From Phytopseudomonas flavescens (GTDB taxonomy: Bacteria > Pseudomonadota > Gammaproteobacteria > Pseudomonadales > Pseudomonadaceae), in contig NZ_FNDG01000005.1 of the NCBI RefSeq assembly GCF_900100535.1, positions 248,001 through 312,000 on the forward strand: a DNA stretch of 64,000 nucleotides. The letters run 5' to 3'. Position 1 is the first letter of the stretch. Every line of letters begins with the position of its first letter. A model generated the notes under the pieces. That model saw nothing but the letters and a program-made list of their open reading frames with translations, was not told the DNA's origin and made no database searches. A program made the position numbers and the translations under genes. This document shows, piece by piece, positions 30,697 to 40,029 of this stretch.

Positions 30697-32889
30697 ATGT
30701 CGTCTATCCCGCCCTTCCCCCTTCGCTCATGCCTGGCCCTGTTGCTGCTCAGCCCCACGCTGGTCACTGCACAGACGCTGCAGCTCGGCCAGACCACGGT
30801 CAGTGCCACCCGCACCGAGCAGAGTATCGATCGCGTCCCCAGTACCGTCACGGTTCTCGAGCAGAATCAACTGGACAAGCATAACGTCAACACCATCAAG
30901 GACCTGGTGCGCAACGAGCCTGGCGTCTCCGTCGGCGGGACGGGCCACTCGTCGGGTATCAGCGGCTACAACATCCGCGGTATCGACGGCAACCGCATCC
31001 TGACCCAGATCGACGGTGTGGAAATCCCCGATGCCTACGCCTTCGGCCCGTATGCCAATACGCGCCGCAACTATGTCGACCCGAGCATCATCAAGCGTGT
31101 GGAGATCCTTCGCGGCCCCGCGTCCGCCCTTTATGGCAGCAGCGCCATCGGCGGTGCCGTCAGTTACTTCACCCTCGACCCGTCGGACATCATCAAGGAC
31201 GGCAAGGCCTATGGCGCTCGCCTGAAAGCGGGCTACAGCTCGGCCGACGACAGCTGGCTGACTTCCACCACGCTGGCGGGCCGCGAGGGCGACGTCGATG
31301 CCCTGCTGCACTACAGCAAACGCAGCGGCCATGAGACCGAAACGCAAGGCGACGTCGGCGGCCTCGGTATCGCTCGCAGCAAGGCCAACCCGGAAGACAA
31401 CGACAGTTACACCGTGCTGGCGAAAGTCGGTTACCGCTATGGCGAAGACAACAGCCTGAAACTCGGCTACGAGCATTTCCACTCCACGCTCGACGGCGAT
31501 ATCCGCAGCGCTCCGACCGCCATTTTCGGTTTTCCCACGTCGGCTTACCTTGGCCGTAACGTCAAGGACGTAGTGGAACGCGAACGCTTCAGCGTCGATA
31601 ACCGCTTGGCACTCGACACCCCCATGGCCGACAGCTGGTCGGCCCGCCTGAGCTACCAGAATGCCGGCACCGATCAGCGCACCTACCAGCCCAACAGCAA
31701 CTCCAGCCGCTATCGCAAGACGACCTACCAGGAGCGTACCTGGGGCCTGGACAACCAGTTCGACAAAGCCTTTGCGGCGGCCGGCATGGATCATCTGCTG
31801 AGCTATGGCCTGAGCTACAAGCACAGCGAGGTTTCCGGACTGCGCACCGGCAGCAATACCACCCTGCGAGCCAGCGACTTTCCCGATCCTACGGTCGAAA
31901 GCTGGGGCCTGTTCGCTCAGGACCAGATTCGCTACGGCAACTGGACGTTTCTGCCGGGCGTTCGCTACGACCATGAAACATTGGACCCGAAACGCACCGC
32001 GGCCTACCTGTCGACAGTCAACGCGGATGAAGTGGACTTGAGCGAAAAGACCTGGCACCGGGTCTCACCGAAACTGGGCGTGACCTACGACTTCAACGAA
32101 CGCTACAGCGTCTACGGCCAATACGCCGAAGGCTTCCGCACGCCGACAGCCAAGGCACTCTACGGCAACTTCACCAACGAAAGCGCCGGTTATCAGGTAC
32201 TCGGCAACGCCGACCTCGACCCGGAAACCAGTAAGGGCGTGGAACTCGGCCTGCGTGGCGACTTCGATCAGTCCAGCTTCAGCCTGGCGGTGTTCTATAA
32301 CCGCTACCGCGACTTCATCGAAGAGGATGCTCTGGGCAATGGCGGGACTTTCGCGCAGTTCCAGTCGAGCAACATCGACAAGGCCACCATCAAGGGGGCC
32401 GAGGCCAAGGGGCGCCTCGAGCTGGCTGCACTCGGCCTGCCGAAGGGCCTCTACACCCAGGGTTCGGTCGCCTATGCCCGGGGCCGCAACGAAGACAGTG
32501 GTCGCCCACTCAACAGCGTCAATCCGCTGACCGGGGTCTTCGGCATCGGCTACGACCAGGCAGACGGAGAGTACGGCGCGTTGCTGAACTGGACGCTGGT
32601 CAAGCGCAAGACGCGGGTTGACGACGACAGCTACAACGCTGTCGACGGCAGCACCCAGTTCCGCACGCCGGGCTTCGGCGTACTCGACCTCAGCGGCTAC
32701 TACAAGGTGACCCGCGACATCACGGTCAACGCCGGTCTCTACAACCTCGCCGACAAGCAATACTGGCTGTGGGACGACGTGCGCGGCTATGACAGCACCG
32801 GCGAAGCGGGCTTCCTGGCACCGGCCAATATCGACCGCCTGTCCCAGCCCGGCCGCAACGCCTCCATCAACGTGGTCTGGGATATCTGA
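30697..32889 (+). CDS. phuR: TonB-dependent haem receptor
   Basis: 730-aa outer-membrane haem/haemoglobin receptor. Signal peptide to about residue 25 (ending VTAQ), a TonB-box-like TTVSATRTE, a plug domain (DLVRNEPGVSVGG to YGSSAIGGAVSY), then a 22-strand barrel ending in WDI. The haem-receptor FRAP and NPNL regions appear as GFRTPTAKALYG and GNADLDPETSKGVELG. The start at 30697 follows GAGGAG by six bases; the frame is open for 30 codons upstream but that part overlaps the likely operator. Divergent from phuSTUV. Confidence 0.93.
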   Translation: MSSIPPFPLRSCLALLLLSPTLVTAQTLQLGQTTVSATRTEQSIDRVPSTVTVLEQNQLDKHNVNTIKDLVRNEPGVSVGGTGHSSGISGYNIRGIDGNRILTQIDGVEIPDAYAFGPYANTRRNYVDPSIIKRVEILRGPASALYGSSAIGGAVSYFTLDPSDIIKDGKAYGARLKAGYSSADDSWLTSTTLAGREGDVDALLHYSKRSGHETETQGDVGGLGIARSKANPEDNDSYTVLAKVGYRYGEDNSLKLGYEHFHSTLDGDIRSAPTAIFGFPTSAYLGRNVKDVVERERFSVDNRLALDTPMADSWSARLSYQNAGTDQRTYQPNSNSSRYRKTTYQERTWGLDNQFDKAFAAAGMDHLLSYGLSYKHSEVSGLRTGSNTTLRASDFPDPTVESWGLFAQDQIRYGNWTFLPGVRYDHETLDPKRTAAYLSTVNADEVDLSEKTWHRVSPKLGVTYDFNERYSVYGQYAEGFRTPTAKALYGNFTNESAGYQVLGNADLDPETSKGVELGLRGDFDQSSFSLAVFYNRYRDFIEEDALGNGGTFAQFQSSNIDKATIKGAEAKGRLELAALGLPKGLYTQGSVAYARGRNEDSGRPLNSVNPLTGVFGIGYDQADGEYGALLNWTLVKRKTRVDDDSYNAVDGSTQFRTPGFGVLDLSGYYKVTRDITVNAGLYNLADKQYWLWDDVRGYDSTGEAGFLAPANIDRLSQPGRNASINVVWDI

Positions 32890-32972
32890 GTTTCCTGTCG
32901 CGCAAGGACGCGCGCCCCTCTTCCATCGCCAGGCCGATGCGGGATAATCCTCGCTCAGGTCTGGAGACGTCG

Positions 32973-33290
32973 ATGATTCGCCTATGCGCCCCGCATGAGC
33001 TTCCAGAAGCGCAAAGCCGGGGCTTTTCCATTGCAGGGACACAACTGTTCGCCGTTCGCAAGGAGGGTGACGTGTTCGTGTACCGCAACCGCTGCCCACA
33101 CCGTGGCGTGCCGCTGGAGTGGCAGCCCGACCGGTTTCTCGACCCCAGCGCCAGCCTGATCCAGTGTGCCCGGCATGGTGCGCTGTTCCTGATCGAATCC
33201 GGCGAATGCGTGGCCGGGCCTTGCGAGGGGGAGACGTTACGGGCAATCGACAGCCGCGAGGATGGCGACGGGATCTGGGTCGATCTGTAG
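32973..33290 (+). CDS. Rieske [2Fe-2S] ferredoxin-like protein
   Basis: 105 aa with one Rieske domain: CPHRG supplies Cys and His, CARHGALF the second pair, with a rather long insertion (about 19 residues) between them. Likely a soluble electron-transfer ferredoxin of the bphF/NirD type. No oxygenase partner lies next to it. It is the last GC-rich gene before the AT-rich island. Start at 32973 chosen from domain onset. Confidence 0.88.
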   Translation: MIRLCAPHELPEAQSRGFSIAGTQLFAVRKEGDVFVYRNRCPHRGVPLEWQPDRFLDPSASLIQCARHGALFLIESGECVAGPCEGETLRAIDSREDGDGIWVDL

Positions 33291-33764
33291 GGCTGCACTA
33301 ATGAAGCGTTGAATATAACGCTCCCGAATCGGTGCAATGCCGCGATCCATTTCTGAAGTTTCCCGTGAGGTAAATTGATTTCGCCAATGCCGAATATGCA
33401 AGGATAACAAATCCGTAAAGAGCTGTTCGTATCCGAGATAGATCACGTGCTGCTTTGGAAGAGACTGGTAGCGTTGATTGAGTTGCACGATCCCAAAGGG
33501 GTGAATGGCTGCCTAGCCTATTCACTAATGTCCATGCTCATCGAGTATATAGGAGAAGGAAACCCAAAATAGAGCCGATAACCGCCACATATTAAGCTTC
33601 AAATACCAGAACCCCAGACTGGGTTTTAAACAACAGAAGCCCGGGTAACTTGAGGGATCTTAGAGCAACCATTTTTTGAATCAGGGAACATTCTAATCAA
33701 AATAAAAATTGAGATTTCTCTCCGAATCCTTGAATGCGACCTCTAAGTTAATCGCTAAATTCCA
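33291..33764. other. Island left flank, no supported gene
   Basis: Base composition shifts to AT-rich here. A minus-strand open frame (33237-33488, 83 codons) overlaps the Rieske gene and gives residues such as HVIYLGYEQLFTDLLSL, but it has no start context or family I recognise and may be a gene remnant. No tRNA, integrase or direct repeat was found. The last ~200 bases may hold the terminator region of the minus-strand operon. Confidence 0.5.
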
Positions 33765-34664
33765 TCAGCGCATACGCCCGGATCTTGTTGCTAGCAATGC
33801 AGCAACAACAATTAAACCACCACCAGCAAAACCTATCGTTTGAGGTATGACTCCAAAGAGCATTGCATCAAGAAGCATAGCCCATATGAGTGCGGTATAC
33901 TCATAGGGCCCCAGCAATGAAACAGGAGCGCGCGCAATAGCCTCTGTTGCTAGGATATGCCCAATCCCTCCAAAAATGCCTGCCCCAAGTAGGAACAACC
34001 ATGTGCTAGGTGTCGGAGAAGTCCAGCCAAAGGGAATCGTCAACAATGCTATCGCAGCTCCAATAAGCCCAAAGTAGAACGCAATAGCAGATGACGACTC
34101 CGTGATAGTCATCGACTTTATAAAAACCCTTAGAAAGGACATTGAAGCAACGAAGCCAAGACCACCGCCGACACCATAAATAAAGTCCTGATTCCAGTCC
34201 GGCGCTGTAAGATCTTGCCCCAGAAGAACTAAAACACCTGAGAACCCCAACAAAACGCAGAATATAATACGCGACGTCATAGTTTCACGCAGCATATAAG
34301 CTGCCAAAGGTAGACTGACAAGCGGAACCAAAAAACTTATAGCCGTCGCATTCGCCAAAGAAAGGTATTTGAAGGAAACAAAAGAGCATGCCATAGCAAT
34401 AAAACCAAGCATACCGCGCAAAAGATGTGATTTAGGATGGCGCGTTACCAGACCGCGTGGAAAATTGTTTTTAGCGATTAGAAATATCAATATAGGCAAC
34501 AGTGATATAAATGATCGCCAAAATACAATTTGACCAACTTCAACTTGCTCCGATGCAGCTTTTACACAAGCGGACATAGCCGTCATGAAGCCTGCAGCTG
34601 CAACGCGGAGCACGATACCGCCTAAGTGATTCGGATTTTGGCCCCGATTATGATGCGTACCCAT
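33765..34664 (-). CDS. EamA/DMT-family exporter of the island operon
   Basis: 299 aa with ten predicted transmembrane segments, two EamA repeats (about 15-140 and 165-295). Sequences such as FMTAMSACVKAASE, YLSLANATAISFLVPL and GPYEYTALIWAMLLDAML are typical of the drug/metabolite transporter superfamily, which often exports amino acids or small metabolites. Its ATG shares a base with the stop of the EctC-like gene (TGATG); a TTG just upstream is less likely. Last gene of a six-gene operon, so it is the probable exporter of the pathway product. Confidence 0.88.
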   Translation of the reverse strand: MGTHHNRGQNPNHLGGIVLRVAAAGFMTAMSACVKAASEQVEVGQIVFWRSFISLLPILIFLIAKNNFPRGLVTRHPKSHLLRGMLGFIAMACSFVSFKYLSLANATAISFLVPLVSLPLAAYMLRETMTSRIIFCVLLGFSGVLVLLGQDLTAPDWNQDFIYGVGGGLGFVASMSFLRVFIKSMTITESSSAIAFYFGLIGAAIALLTIPFGWTSPTPSTWLFLLGAGIFGGIGHILATEAIARAPVSLLGPYEYTALIWAMLLDAMLFGVIPQTIGFAGGGLIVVAALLATRSGRMR

Positions 34665-35050
34665 CAATAGCTGGATGCCTTCTCATCATCAAGTCTATGC
34701 ACTTCGGTACCTTTTAATGGGGGATTGAAAACACTAACCAAAATTAGATCTGCACCATCTCCGGCACGCAAAATGTGCTCATCATTATTGTCCAAAACAT
34801 AAACATCGCCCGGATATATATGGTAAACCTTTCCCCCCATATCCTCGACCTGGCCTGCACCTGAAACGCAATAGCATGCCTCAAGATGGTTTCTATACTG
34901 TAGTCTCGCTTCCCGGCCGGCTAAAACTACAGTATGGCAAACAGTAAAGCCTACTCCATCCGACTCTCGCACCATGCGATGACTGGTCCCGGCTCCCCAC
35001 TCCACGAAAAACTCAGAATTTGAAACATCATCTAAACGACGAACAAACAT
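34664..35050 (-). CDS. Orphan ectoine synthase (EctC)-like cyclase
   Basis: 128-aa cupin. EctC closes the ring of N-gamma-acetyl-diaminobutyrate to ectoine. The residues match EctC along the whole length: FVRRLDDV start, YRNHLEACYCVSGAGQVED, YPGDVYVLDNNDEHILRA and VFNPPLKGTEVH. The iron-binding trio of EctC (Glu, Tyr, His) corresponds to E57, Y84 and H92 here, and the N-terminal Trp of the substrate pocket to W18. No ectA, ectB or ectD is in the operon, so its natural substrate is probably not made by the ectoine route. Start at 35050 (MFVRRL) is the family start; nine upstream codons were excluded. It lies 45 bp after the oxygenase gene. Confidence 0.85.
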   Translation of the reverse strand: MFVRRLDDVSNSEFFVEWGAGTSHRMVRESDGVGFTVCHTVVLAGREARLQYRNHLEACYCVSGAGQVEDMGGKVYHIYPGDVYVLDNNDEHILRAGDGADLILVSVFNPPLKGTEVHRLDDEKASSY

Positions 35051-35095
35051 GCAGCCTCCATTTATGAAAAATTTCAAATTTCTACTTAAGCATTT

Positions 35096-36292
35096 CTATG
35101 ATGGACAAACACCCTGAGCTTTAAGCAGTTCTTGCCCGACAGGTAACATCATACGATCCCACCGAACATCCATATGTTTTGACATGACTTTTAGATCACG
35201 CCATAAGAGCTGAAACCGACCAGTGCTAAAAACACCACGTGTACCAAGCTCATCAGCAAGGCGATCCATTGCCTTGTTGCAAAGTTTTACAACATAAGCT
35301 TTGTCTTGACGTATTGCGTTCCATTTATTCTCAAAGAACGCCCTGTCTTCCTCGGCCGAAACAAACGAGGTCAGTAAAGCACTACAATTAGCTACAAGCA
35401 TCTCTGCTATACGCAACTCTACAGCGCTTTCGGCAACAGCTAGCTCCAAAAGTGGCTTTGCCCCCGCCCTATCATCGCCTATGCGCGCGTAAGAAGGAAT
35501 CAGCACATCAAGGGCTGCTGCCATCCCCCCTTTTGCCGTACCAAGTAATGGCCCCAAGATCACACTCGATAGATACGGAATATAGGAGCGACCGAAGTAC
35601 GGTGCATCTGTATTACTCACTGCACCAGGGGGATTCAGATTGAAGCAAGCGTCCTGATTTATGACGCGGTAGCTAGGAATTACTGCGTCACTCACTAAGA
35701 CTGACTTCGATCCAGTTGCCCGAAGCCCAAACACGTTCCAGTCATCTATGATCGACACTTGCGAGGTCGGCAGGACTACAAGGTGAGGCACACTTCCAAA
35801 CACTTCATGGCGAACATACAAAACGACCCATTTCGCGAAGTCAATCCCAGAGGAGATAGACCACTTTCCAGACACAACAAAACTGCTCTCACACTTGAAT
35901 ACAGTCGACTGCTGCTGCAAGGAAGCGGTTGCGAAAAGCTGTTGAGTACCATCCCTAAAAACTTCAGTTTGGCATTCTTCGCTCATACGCGCGATTATTG
36001 CTGCATGGCTTCCCACAAGTCCTACCAACCAAGCCGTGGCGGGGCATGAGGCTGCAATTGTCGTTGTAAGTTGAACAAACTCATTCCAAGGCAGCGAGTG
36101 ACCACCAAATCTCTTCGGTGCGCATAGCCCGAAGAGTTTAGCGTCCCGTAACTCTAAAAACGTTTCCAAAGGAAGTTGCGAATTCTCATCTGCCTGAAGA
36201 GAACGAGCCTGCCACTTTGGGCTAAGCTCCGCGATCACTTCGTAAAAACTAGCTATCGCATTCTGCTGTTCACTTTGCACGCCACCCTTCAT
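35096..36292 (-). CDS. Acyl-CoA-dehydrogenase-fold flavin oxygenase
   Basis: 398 aa with the three-domain acyl-CoA dehydrogenase fold. The N-terminal helical part has LCAPKRFGGHSLPWNEF and CPATAWLVGLVGSHAA, then the flavin-binding beta domain VSGKWSISSGIDFAKWVV and VFGLRATGSKSVLVSDAVIP, and a C-terminal domain like PF08028. This pattern (especially the WSISSG and RATGSKSV regions) resembles two-component flavin monooxygenases such as HsaA and HpaB-like enzymes better than dehydrogenases. Hydroxylation or N-oxidation of a pathway intermediate is inferred; no flavin reductase is encoded here. The start ATGA overlaps the methyltransferase stop. Confidence 0.8.
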   Translation of the reverse strand: MKGGVQSEQQNAIASFYEVIAELSPKWQARSLQADENSQLPLETFLELRDAKLFGLCAPKRFGGHSLPWNEFVQLTTTIAASCPATAWLVGLVGSHAAIIARMSEECQTEVFRDGTQQLFATASLQQQSTVFKCESSFVVSGKWSISSGIDFAKWVVLYVRHEVFGSVPHLVVLPTSQVSIIDDWNVFGLRATGSKSVLVSDAVIPSYRVINQDACFNLNPPGAVSNTDAPYFGRSYIPYLSSVILGPLLGTAKGGMAAALDVLIPSYARIGDDRAGAKPLLELAVAESAVELRIAEMLVANCSALLTSFVSAEEDRAFFENKWNAIRQDKAYVVKLCNKAMDRLADELGTRGVFSTGRFQLLWRDLKVMSKHMDVRWDRMMLPVGQELLKAQGVCPS

Positions 36293-37251
36293 GCAGAAAT
36301 CCACTCCCCTACTCGTCGATCTAGCACGAAACCCTCAGAAAGCCTTATTGGGCCCAACAGTTCAACAAATTTGCGGAGTCTCCCAGCATCTCGACAAGCA
36401 GCGAGCTCGAAAAAATTACCTCCATTCCACATCACGTATACATTCCTAAGTGCAATAAACGCCTCATGGATTAGCGAGTTAATCGGCACTAGACCATGGT
36501 GCATACTTTGCAGCATCTGCTGCTGCTTCCACAATATCTCTTCTTGAGTAAAATATTTTGCCTTATGCAACTCATCTTTCCGCGCTTCATCTTTATCAAA
36601 GCGTTCCGGCTCTGAACGAAGCGTCTTGCCAAGCAATAATAAGATACCGTCCTGCTTCAGGACTTTTTGAGCTATCTCAATCTGCCTCTTCCGGTCAGGG
36701 CCGTAAAACTGAAATGCAGCGGTTTCATAAATCACATCGAACCCATTGTGATCCGGTGTATTCAGTAAGGTATCCACTGCTGTGAAAAACGGAGCTTGAT
36801 CAAAGGTCGCTGCTGAACTCGTGTTGAGCTCATGAAAATATGGTGCATTACCAGGGTTTGGTGAGCATGTGTGAGAAGCAAAAGCGTGTCCACTGATTTC
36901 CGATAGTGCTCGTGCTTGAGTTCCATCAAATGCATCAAGAGCGAAGAAATTGTGGCCAGAGCGCCCGCCCAATATCACCTCAGACCGCCGCAAGCGCTCT
37001 AGAGCTGCGTTTACTCTACACATTTCCTCAAGGACGCAAGGTAGACTGGCAAGGAAATGCTGGAAAAGAGGCCCCGATCTTTCGACTATTAAATCATGCG
37101 ACTGACGCCATAAAGGATCAGTTTCGGAGGAGCGAAAGTTAGAGCATACACGTCGCGAAGGTGTCTGAGTGCGACCAGTTGCAAGTCCGTCAAAATGCTC
37201 AGCCAACTTGAACATTGATGAAGTTCGAAACTCGCTTTGGAAGTCCTTCAT
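36289..37251 (-). CDS. SAM-dependent methyltransferase-like protein
   Basis: 320 aa. The C-terminal half has the order expected of a class I methyltransferase: FDVIYETAAFQFYGP (motif II region), then IAQKVLKQDGILLLLGK (motif III region) and a lid-like segment with KAKYFTQEEILWKQQQML. The glycine-rich motif I is not obvious; the closest match is ALDAFDGTQARALSEI. O- or N-methylation of the product is the likely role, but loss of activity cannot be excluded. It overlaps both neighbours by four bases (ATGA). Confidence 0.65.
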   Translation of the reverse strand: MKDFQSEFRTSSMFKLAEHFDGLATGRTQTPSRRVCSNFRSSETDPLWRQSHDLIVERSGPLFQHFLASLPCVLEEMCRVNAALERLRRSEVILGGRSGHNFFALDAFDGTQARALSEISGHAFASHTCSPNPGNAPYFHELNTSSAATFDQAPFFTAVDTLLNTPDHNGFDVIYETAAFQFYGPDRKRQIEIAQKVLKQDGILLLLGKTLRSEPERFDKDEARKDELHKAKYFTQEEILWKQQQMLQSMHHGLVPINSLIHEAFIALRNVYVMWNGGNFFELAACRDAGRLRKFVELLGPIRLSEGFVLDRRVGEWISA

Positions 37252-38756
37252 CGAGTGATCTCCGTCTCTATGTGTCCGACGGGCGCCTGGATCTTACCGG
37301 AAATCGACCGGGGCAAAGTATCCACAAGCAGAACCTTTGCCGGAACCATATGTGGATGTAGATGGCGAACGCAATGAGCTATTACCGACTGTGGTAAAGA
37401 AGCATGGTCGGCCCCATGGCGTAGGACAATGTACGCGATAGGTATGTTTCCCTCCTCCGTGCTTGGAAGGGGAACAACACGACATTCTAAAACGTCTGGC
37501 AAACTTCCTATAACAGCCTCAACCTCTCGGGGATTGACCATCCATGTATTGCGAGGGAAGTGGTCGTCTAGCCGGGATACATGATAGAAAAACCCGTCAT
37601 CGTCTTTGCGAAACAAATCTCCGGTTAAAAGGACACGATGATGACCCAGCACATCATGCAAAATAGCCTTCTGATTGGCTGCATCATCCGCCCAATACCC
37701 CTGCATGACTTGTTCACTTACCACTGCCAGCTCACCGACTTCCTTATCAGCAACCTGCACTAATTGGTCACGATCACGGCGTACAAGGTACGCGGTTACT
37801 CCAGGTATAGGCTTACCGACCGATGTGGGTCGCTGATCAACCTCCTCGGGGGCCAGATACAATATTCGCTTACACTCGGTCATTCCATACATCGAGTAAA
37901 GTTTAACGTCGGGTAATTTTTCCCGCAGATTACGAATATGGGCAGGTTGCAATGCCTGCCCAGTGGACGATACAAATCTTAGTGATTTCAAATCGAAAGA
38001 AGCGGAATCCACTGGCTGAGCCAAGCAGCAAAGCTGCCCCGGTAGAGCTTGAAGCCCGGTAACTCTCCAATCAGCGATTGCTTGCAGAATGCATTTCGGA
38101 TCTGCCGGCGACGCCCCCCCAATTACATTAGTACCGCCAAACAATAGAGAAAAGATACTATTATGAAAACCGAGATCGACCCCTATAGCCGTGTAATGAA
38201 GAATAACGTCATTCGGCGTATACTGCATATATGAGCATACCGATTCGTAAGCAGCGTTCATATTCCGGTCGCTCACGCAGACGCCTTTAGGCTCGCCGGT
38301 ACTACCAGATGTGAAAAAAATACAGGCGACGTTTTTCTTGGCGTCTGCTGCATTCTTACCCGAACCATAAAACGTGAATATATCAGGTAAATTAAGCTGA
38401 CAAACGCCGTGCAGTGCATCCTGATCCGCTATAGGGACATCTGATACTAGCAACTCCGCATTGACGCGTAGATATCGGCGCTTCAGGTTCTCAGGTGTAT
38501 AGGAATGGTGTATAAAAACCATCGTACACCCTAGGCGCAGTCCCGCCAGAGCAGCAGCCACGCTCAATGCACTACTTCGCGCATACACGGCTATCGTTTT
38601 TCCGGCCCAACAGCTCTCTACGAATGAACTCAAAAATGACCGATATAAACCGTAGACATCTCTAAACCTGTATACCCTCTCACCATCCACTATGGCGGTT
38701 TTATTAGGGTATAGACCTGCCGACCTCTCGAAACGAGAAGCATATAGCGCACTCAT
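37248..38756 (-). CDS. AMP-dependent acyl/aminoacyl ligase
   Basis: 502 aa ANL-superfamily adenylating enzyme. Core motifs: A3 FFTSGSTGEPKGV, A5 YSMYGMTECKR, A7 TGDLFRKDDDGFFY and C-terminal Lys in SISGKIQAP. It activates a carboxylate as an adenylate. No carrier protein or NRPS module is present nearby, so it either makes a CoA ester or loads the substrate for direct amide formation. The start at 38756 is supported by GGGAGGTTCTT before the ATG; 16 upstream codons are not used. It lies 22 bp after the ATP-grasp gene and overlaps the methyltransferase gene. Confidence 0.88.
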   Translation of the reverse strand: MSALYASRFERSAGLYPNKTAIVDGERVYRFRDVYGLYRSFLSSFVESCWAGKTIAVYARSSALSVAAALAGLRLGCTMVFIHHSYTPENLKRRYLRVNAELLVSDVPIADQDALHGVCQLNLPDIFTFYGSGKNAADAKKNVACIFFTSGSTGEPKGVCVSDRNMNAAYESVCSYMQYTPNDVILHYTAIGVDLGFHNSIFSLLFGGTNVIGGASPADPKCILQAIADWRVTGLQALPGQLCCLAQPVDSASFDLKSLRFVSSTGQALQPAHIRNLREKLPDVKLYSMYGMTECKRILYLAPEEVDQRPTSVGKPIPGVTAYLVRRDRDQLVQVADKEVGELAVVSEQVMQGYWADDAANQKAILHDVLGHHRVLLTGDLFRKDDDGFFYHVSRLDDHFPRNTWMVNPREVEAVIGSLPDVLECRVVPLPSTEEGNIPIAYIVLRHGADHASLPQSVIAHCVRHLHPHMVPAKVLLVDTLPRSISGKIQAPVGHIETEITR

Positions 38757-38778
38757 AAGAACCTCCCACCCCATATGG

Positions 38779-40029
38779 TTAGATAGTTGCAAAATAAGAC
38801 GCAAACCAACGTCGCGCCTTATGTATACGACTAACTATCGCTACGTGGTCGGGGCCTTCAATGTCGCAATTCGCAATGTAATCCACAGCCGATCGCGGTG
38901 ACTGTACGACGTCCCCGGTCGAAACGTTGCGTTGATAGGCCCAGACGCCTTCGATTTCGCAGCTATCTGGGATGCACGCCACTTTGCCATCGCGCCCAGC
39001 CATCGTAGCCCATCCGGTGAAAATCTCGGGCCTGCTTGGAATGGCTTCAGTACGCTGTGGCAAACTGGCTTCTGCGCGTATCCATGCTTCGGCAATATCA
39101 AACCGAAATGCACGGGCAAGGCCATGTTTGATCCTAACTCCACCAGTACGACTTGCGATCTCGCACAATTCAATATTACCCGATGGCGTTACGAAAACCT
39201 CGCAATGTATATTGCAATTCGTAGGAACAGGTAAAGCGGCAATAACGGAACCAACAAACGTGATGATACTCTTGCAGAACTTATCATCTGGCCCTAGCAT
39301 CGCACTTGAGACAGTTTGACCAAACTCATCTTGAAATTCCAAAGAACCTGTAATGTATTGGGAGGGCCACAGCAGACGTTGTTCGCCGTTTAGAATAAGA
39401 CCATCAACATGGTACATTTCCCCCTCAATAAACTCCTCAGCCATATAGTCTGGGCTTAGAGCAAGAGGGTTTCTCAATAGCTTTTCAATTTCTTCACGCT
39501 GCCGATATGGATCATCGATGCAGATTACTCCAAGAGATGTAGAGCCGGAGCGAGGCTTTAAAATGAGCCGCTTGCCCCCCACTGCAGAATAAAAACGCTC
39601 GACATCGGACCAGTCTGAAATTGAACCAAATCGATAACCAATTAGGCCAGCCGCTGAGACTAGCCTCTTCATTTCTAGCTTATCTCTAAAAGCACATGCG
39701 CTTAACAATGACTGGCCAGCAATACCGCGCGACTCTCGCGCCTCCGCCACCCGTATCAAGTCGAACTCATAGTGTGCGATTAGCTTAGTGATTTCCCCTC
39801 GACTACCAACTTCGTCCAGGGCCGAATGGAAACTTGCAGTGTCATCATAGCGATCCAAGAATATAATACCGGAGTAGAACTCAGCATTGGGAACACTCGC
39901 TACACTACAATGCTCGTACCTATTCATCTCCTTAGAGATTACGAGATATACATTTTCCTTGCAGTCATCCAACCAGCTATCGTACTCACATACGAAACTC
40001 TTGGCACGATGAAAAATCACTATCGACAA
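38779..40029 (-). CDS. ATP-grasp ligase (L-amino-acid ligase-like)
   Basis: 416 aa. The ATP-grasp core is readable: LILKPRSGSTSLGV (phosphate and adenine loop), YMAEEFIEGEMYHVDG, and metal-binding VTPSGNIELCEIASRTGG, in the fold-4 pattern of BacD-type L-amino-acid ligases and related carboxylate-amine ligases. It would form an amide or peptide bond with ATP. The start is a TTG at 40029 preceded at six bases by GGAGA; an ATG nearby is out of frame, and a GTG at 40020 is less well spaced. First gene of the operon. Confidence 0.85.
   Translation of the reverse strand: MSIVIFHRAKSFVCEYDSWLDDCKENVYLVISKEMNRYEHCSVASVPNAEFYSGIIFLDRYDDTASFHSALDEVGSRGEITKLIAHYEFDLIRVAEARESRGIAGQSLLSACAFRDKLEMKRLVSAAGLIGYRFGSISDWSDVERFYSAVGGKRLILKPRSGSTSLGVICIDDPYRQREEIEKLLRNPLALSPDYMAEEFIEGEMYHVDGLILNGEQRLLWPSQYITGSLEFQDEFGQTVSSAMLGPDDKFCKSIITFVGSVIAALPVPTNCNIHCEVFVTPSGNIELCEIASRTGGVRIKHGLARAFRFDIAEAWIRAEASLPQRTEAIPSRPEIFTGWATMAGRDGKVACIPDSCEIEGVWAYQRNVSTGDVVQSPRSAVDYIANCDIEGPDHVAIVSRIHKARRWFASYFATI

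Noticed and set aside
33237..33488. Minus-strand 83-codon frame at the left island edge
   Set aside because: It overlaps the Rieske gene, has no start signal and no recognised family; at most a remnant.
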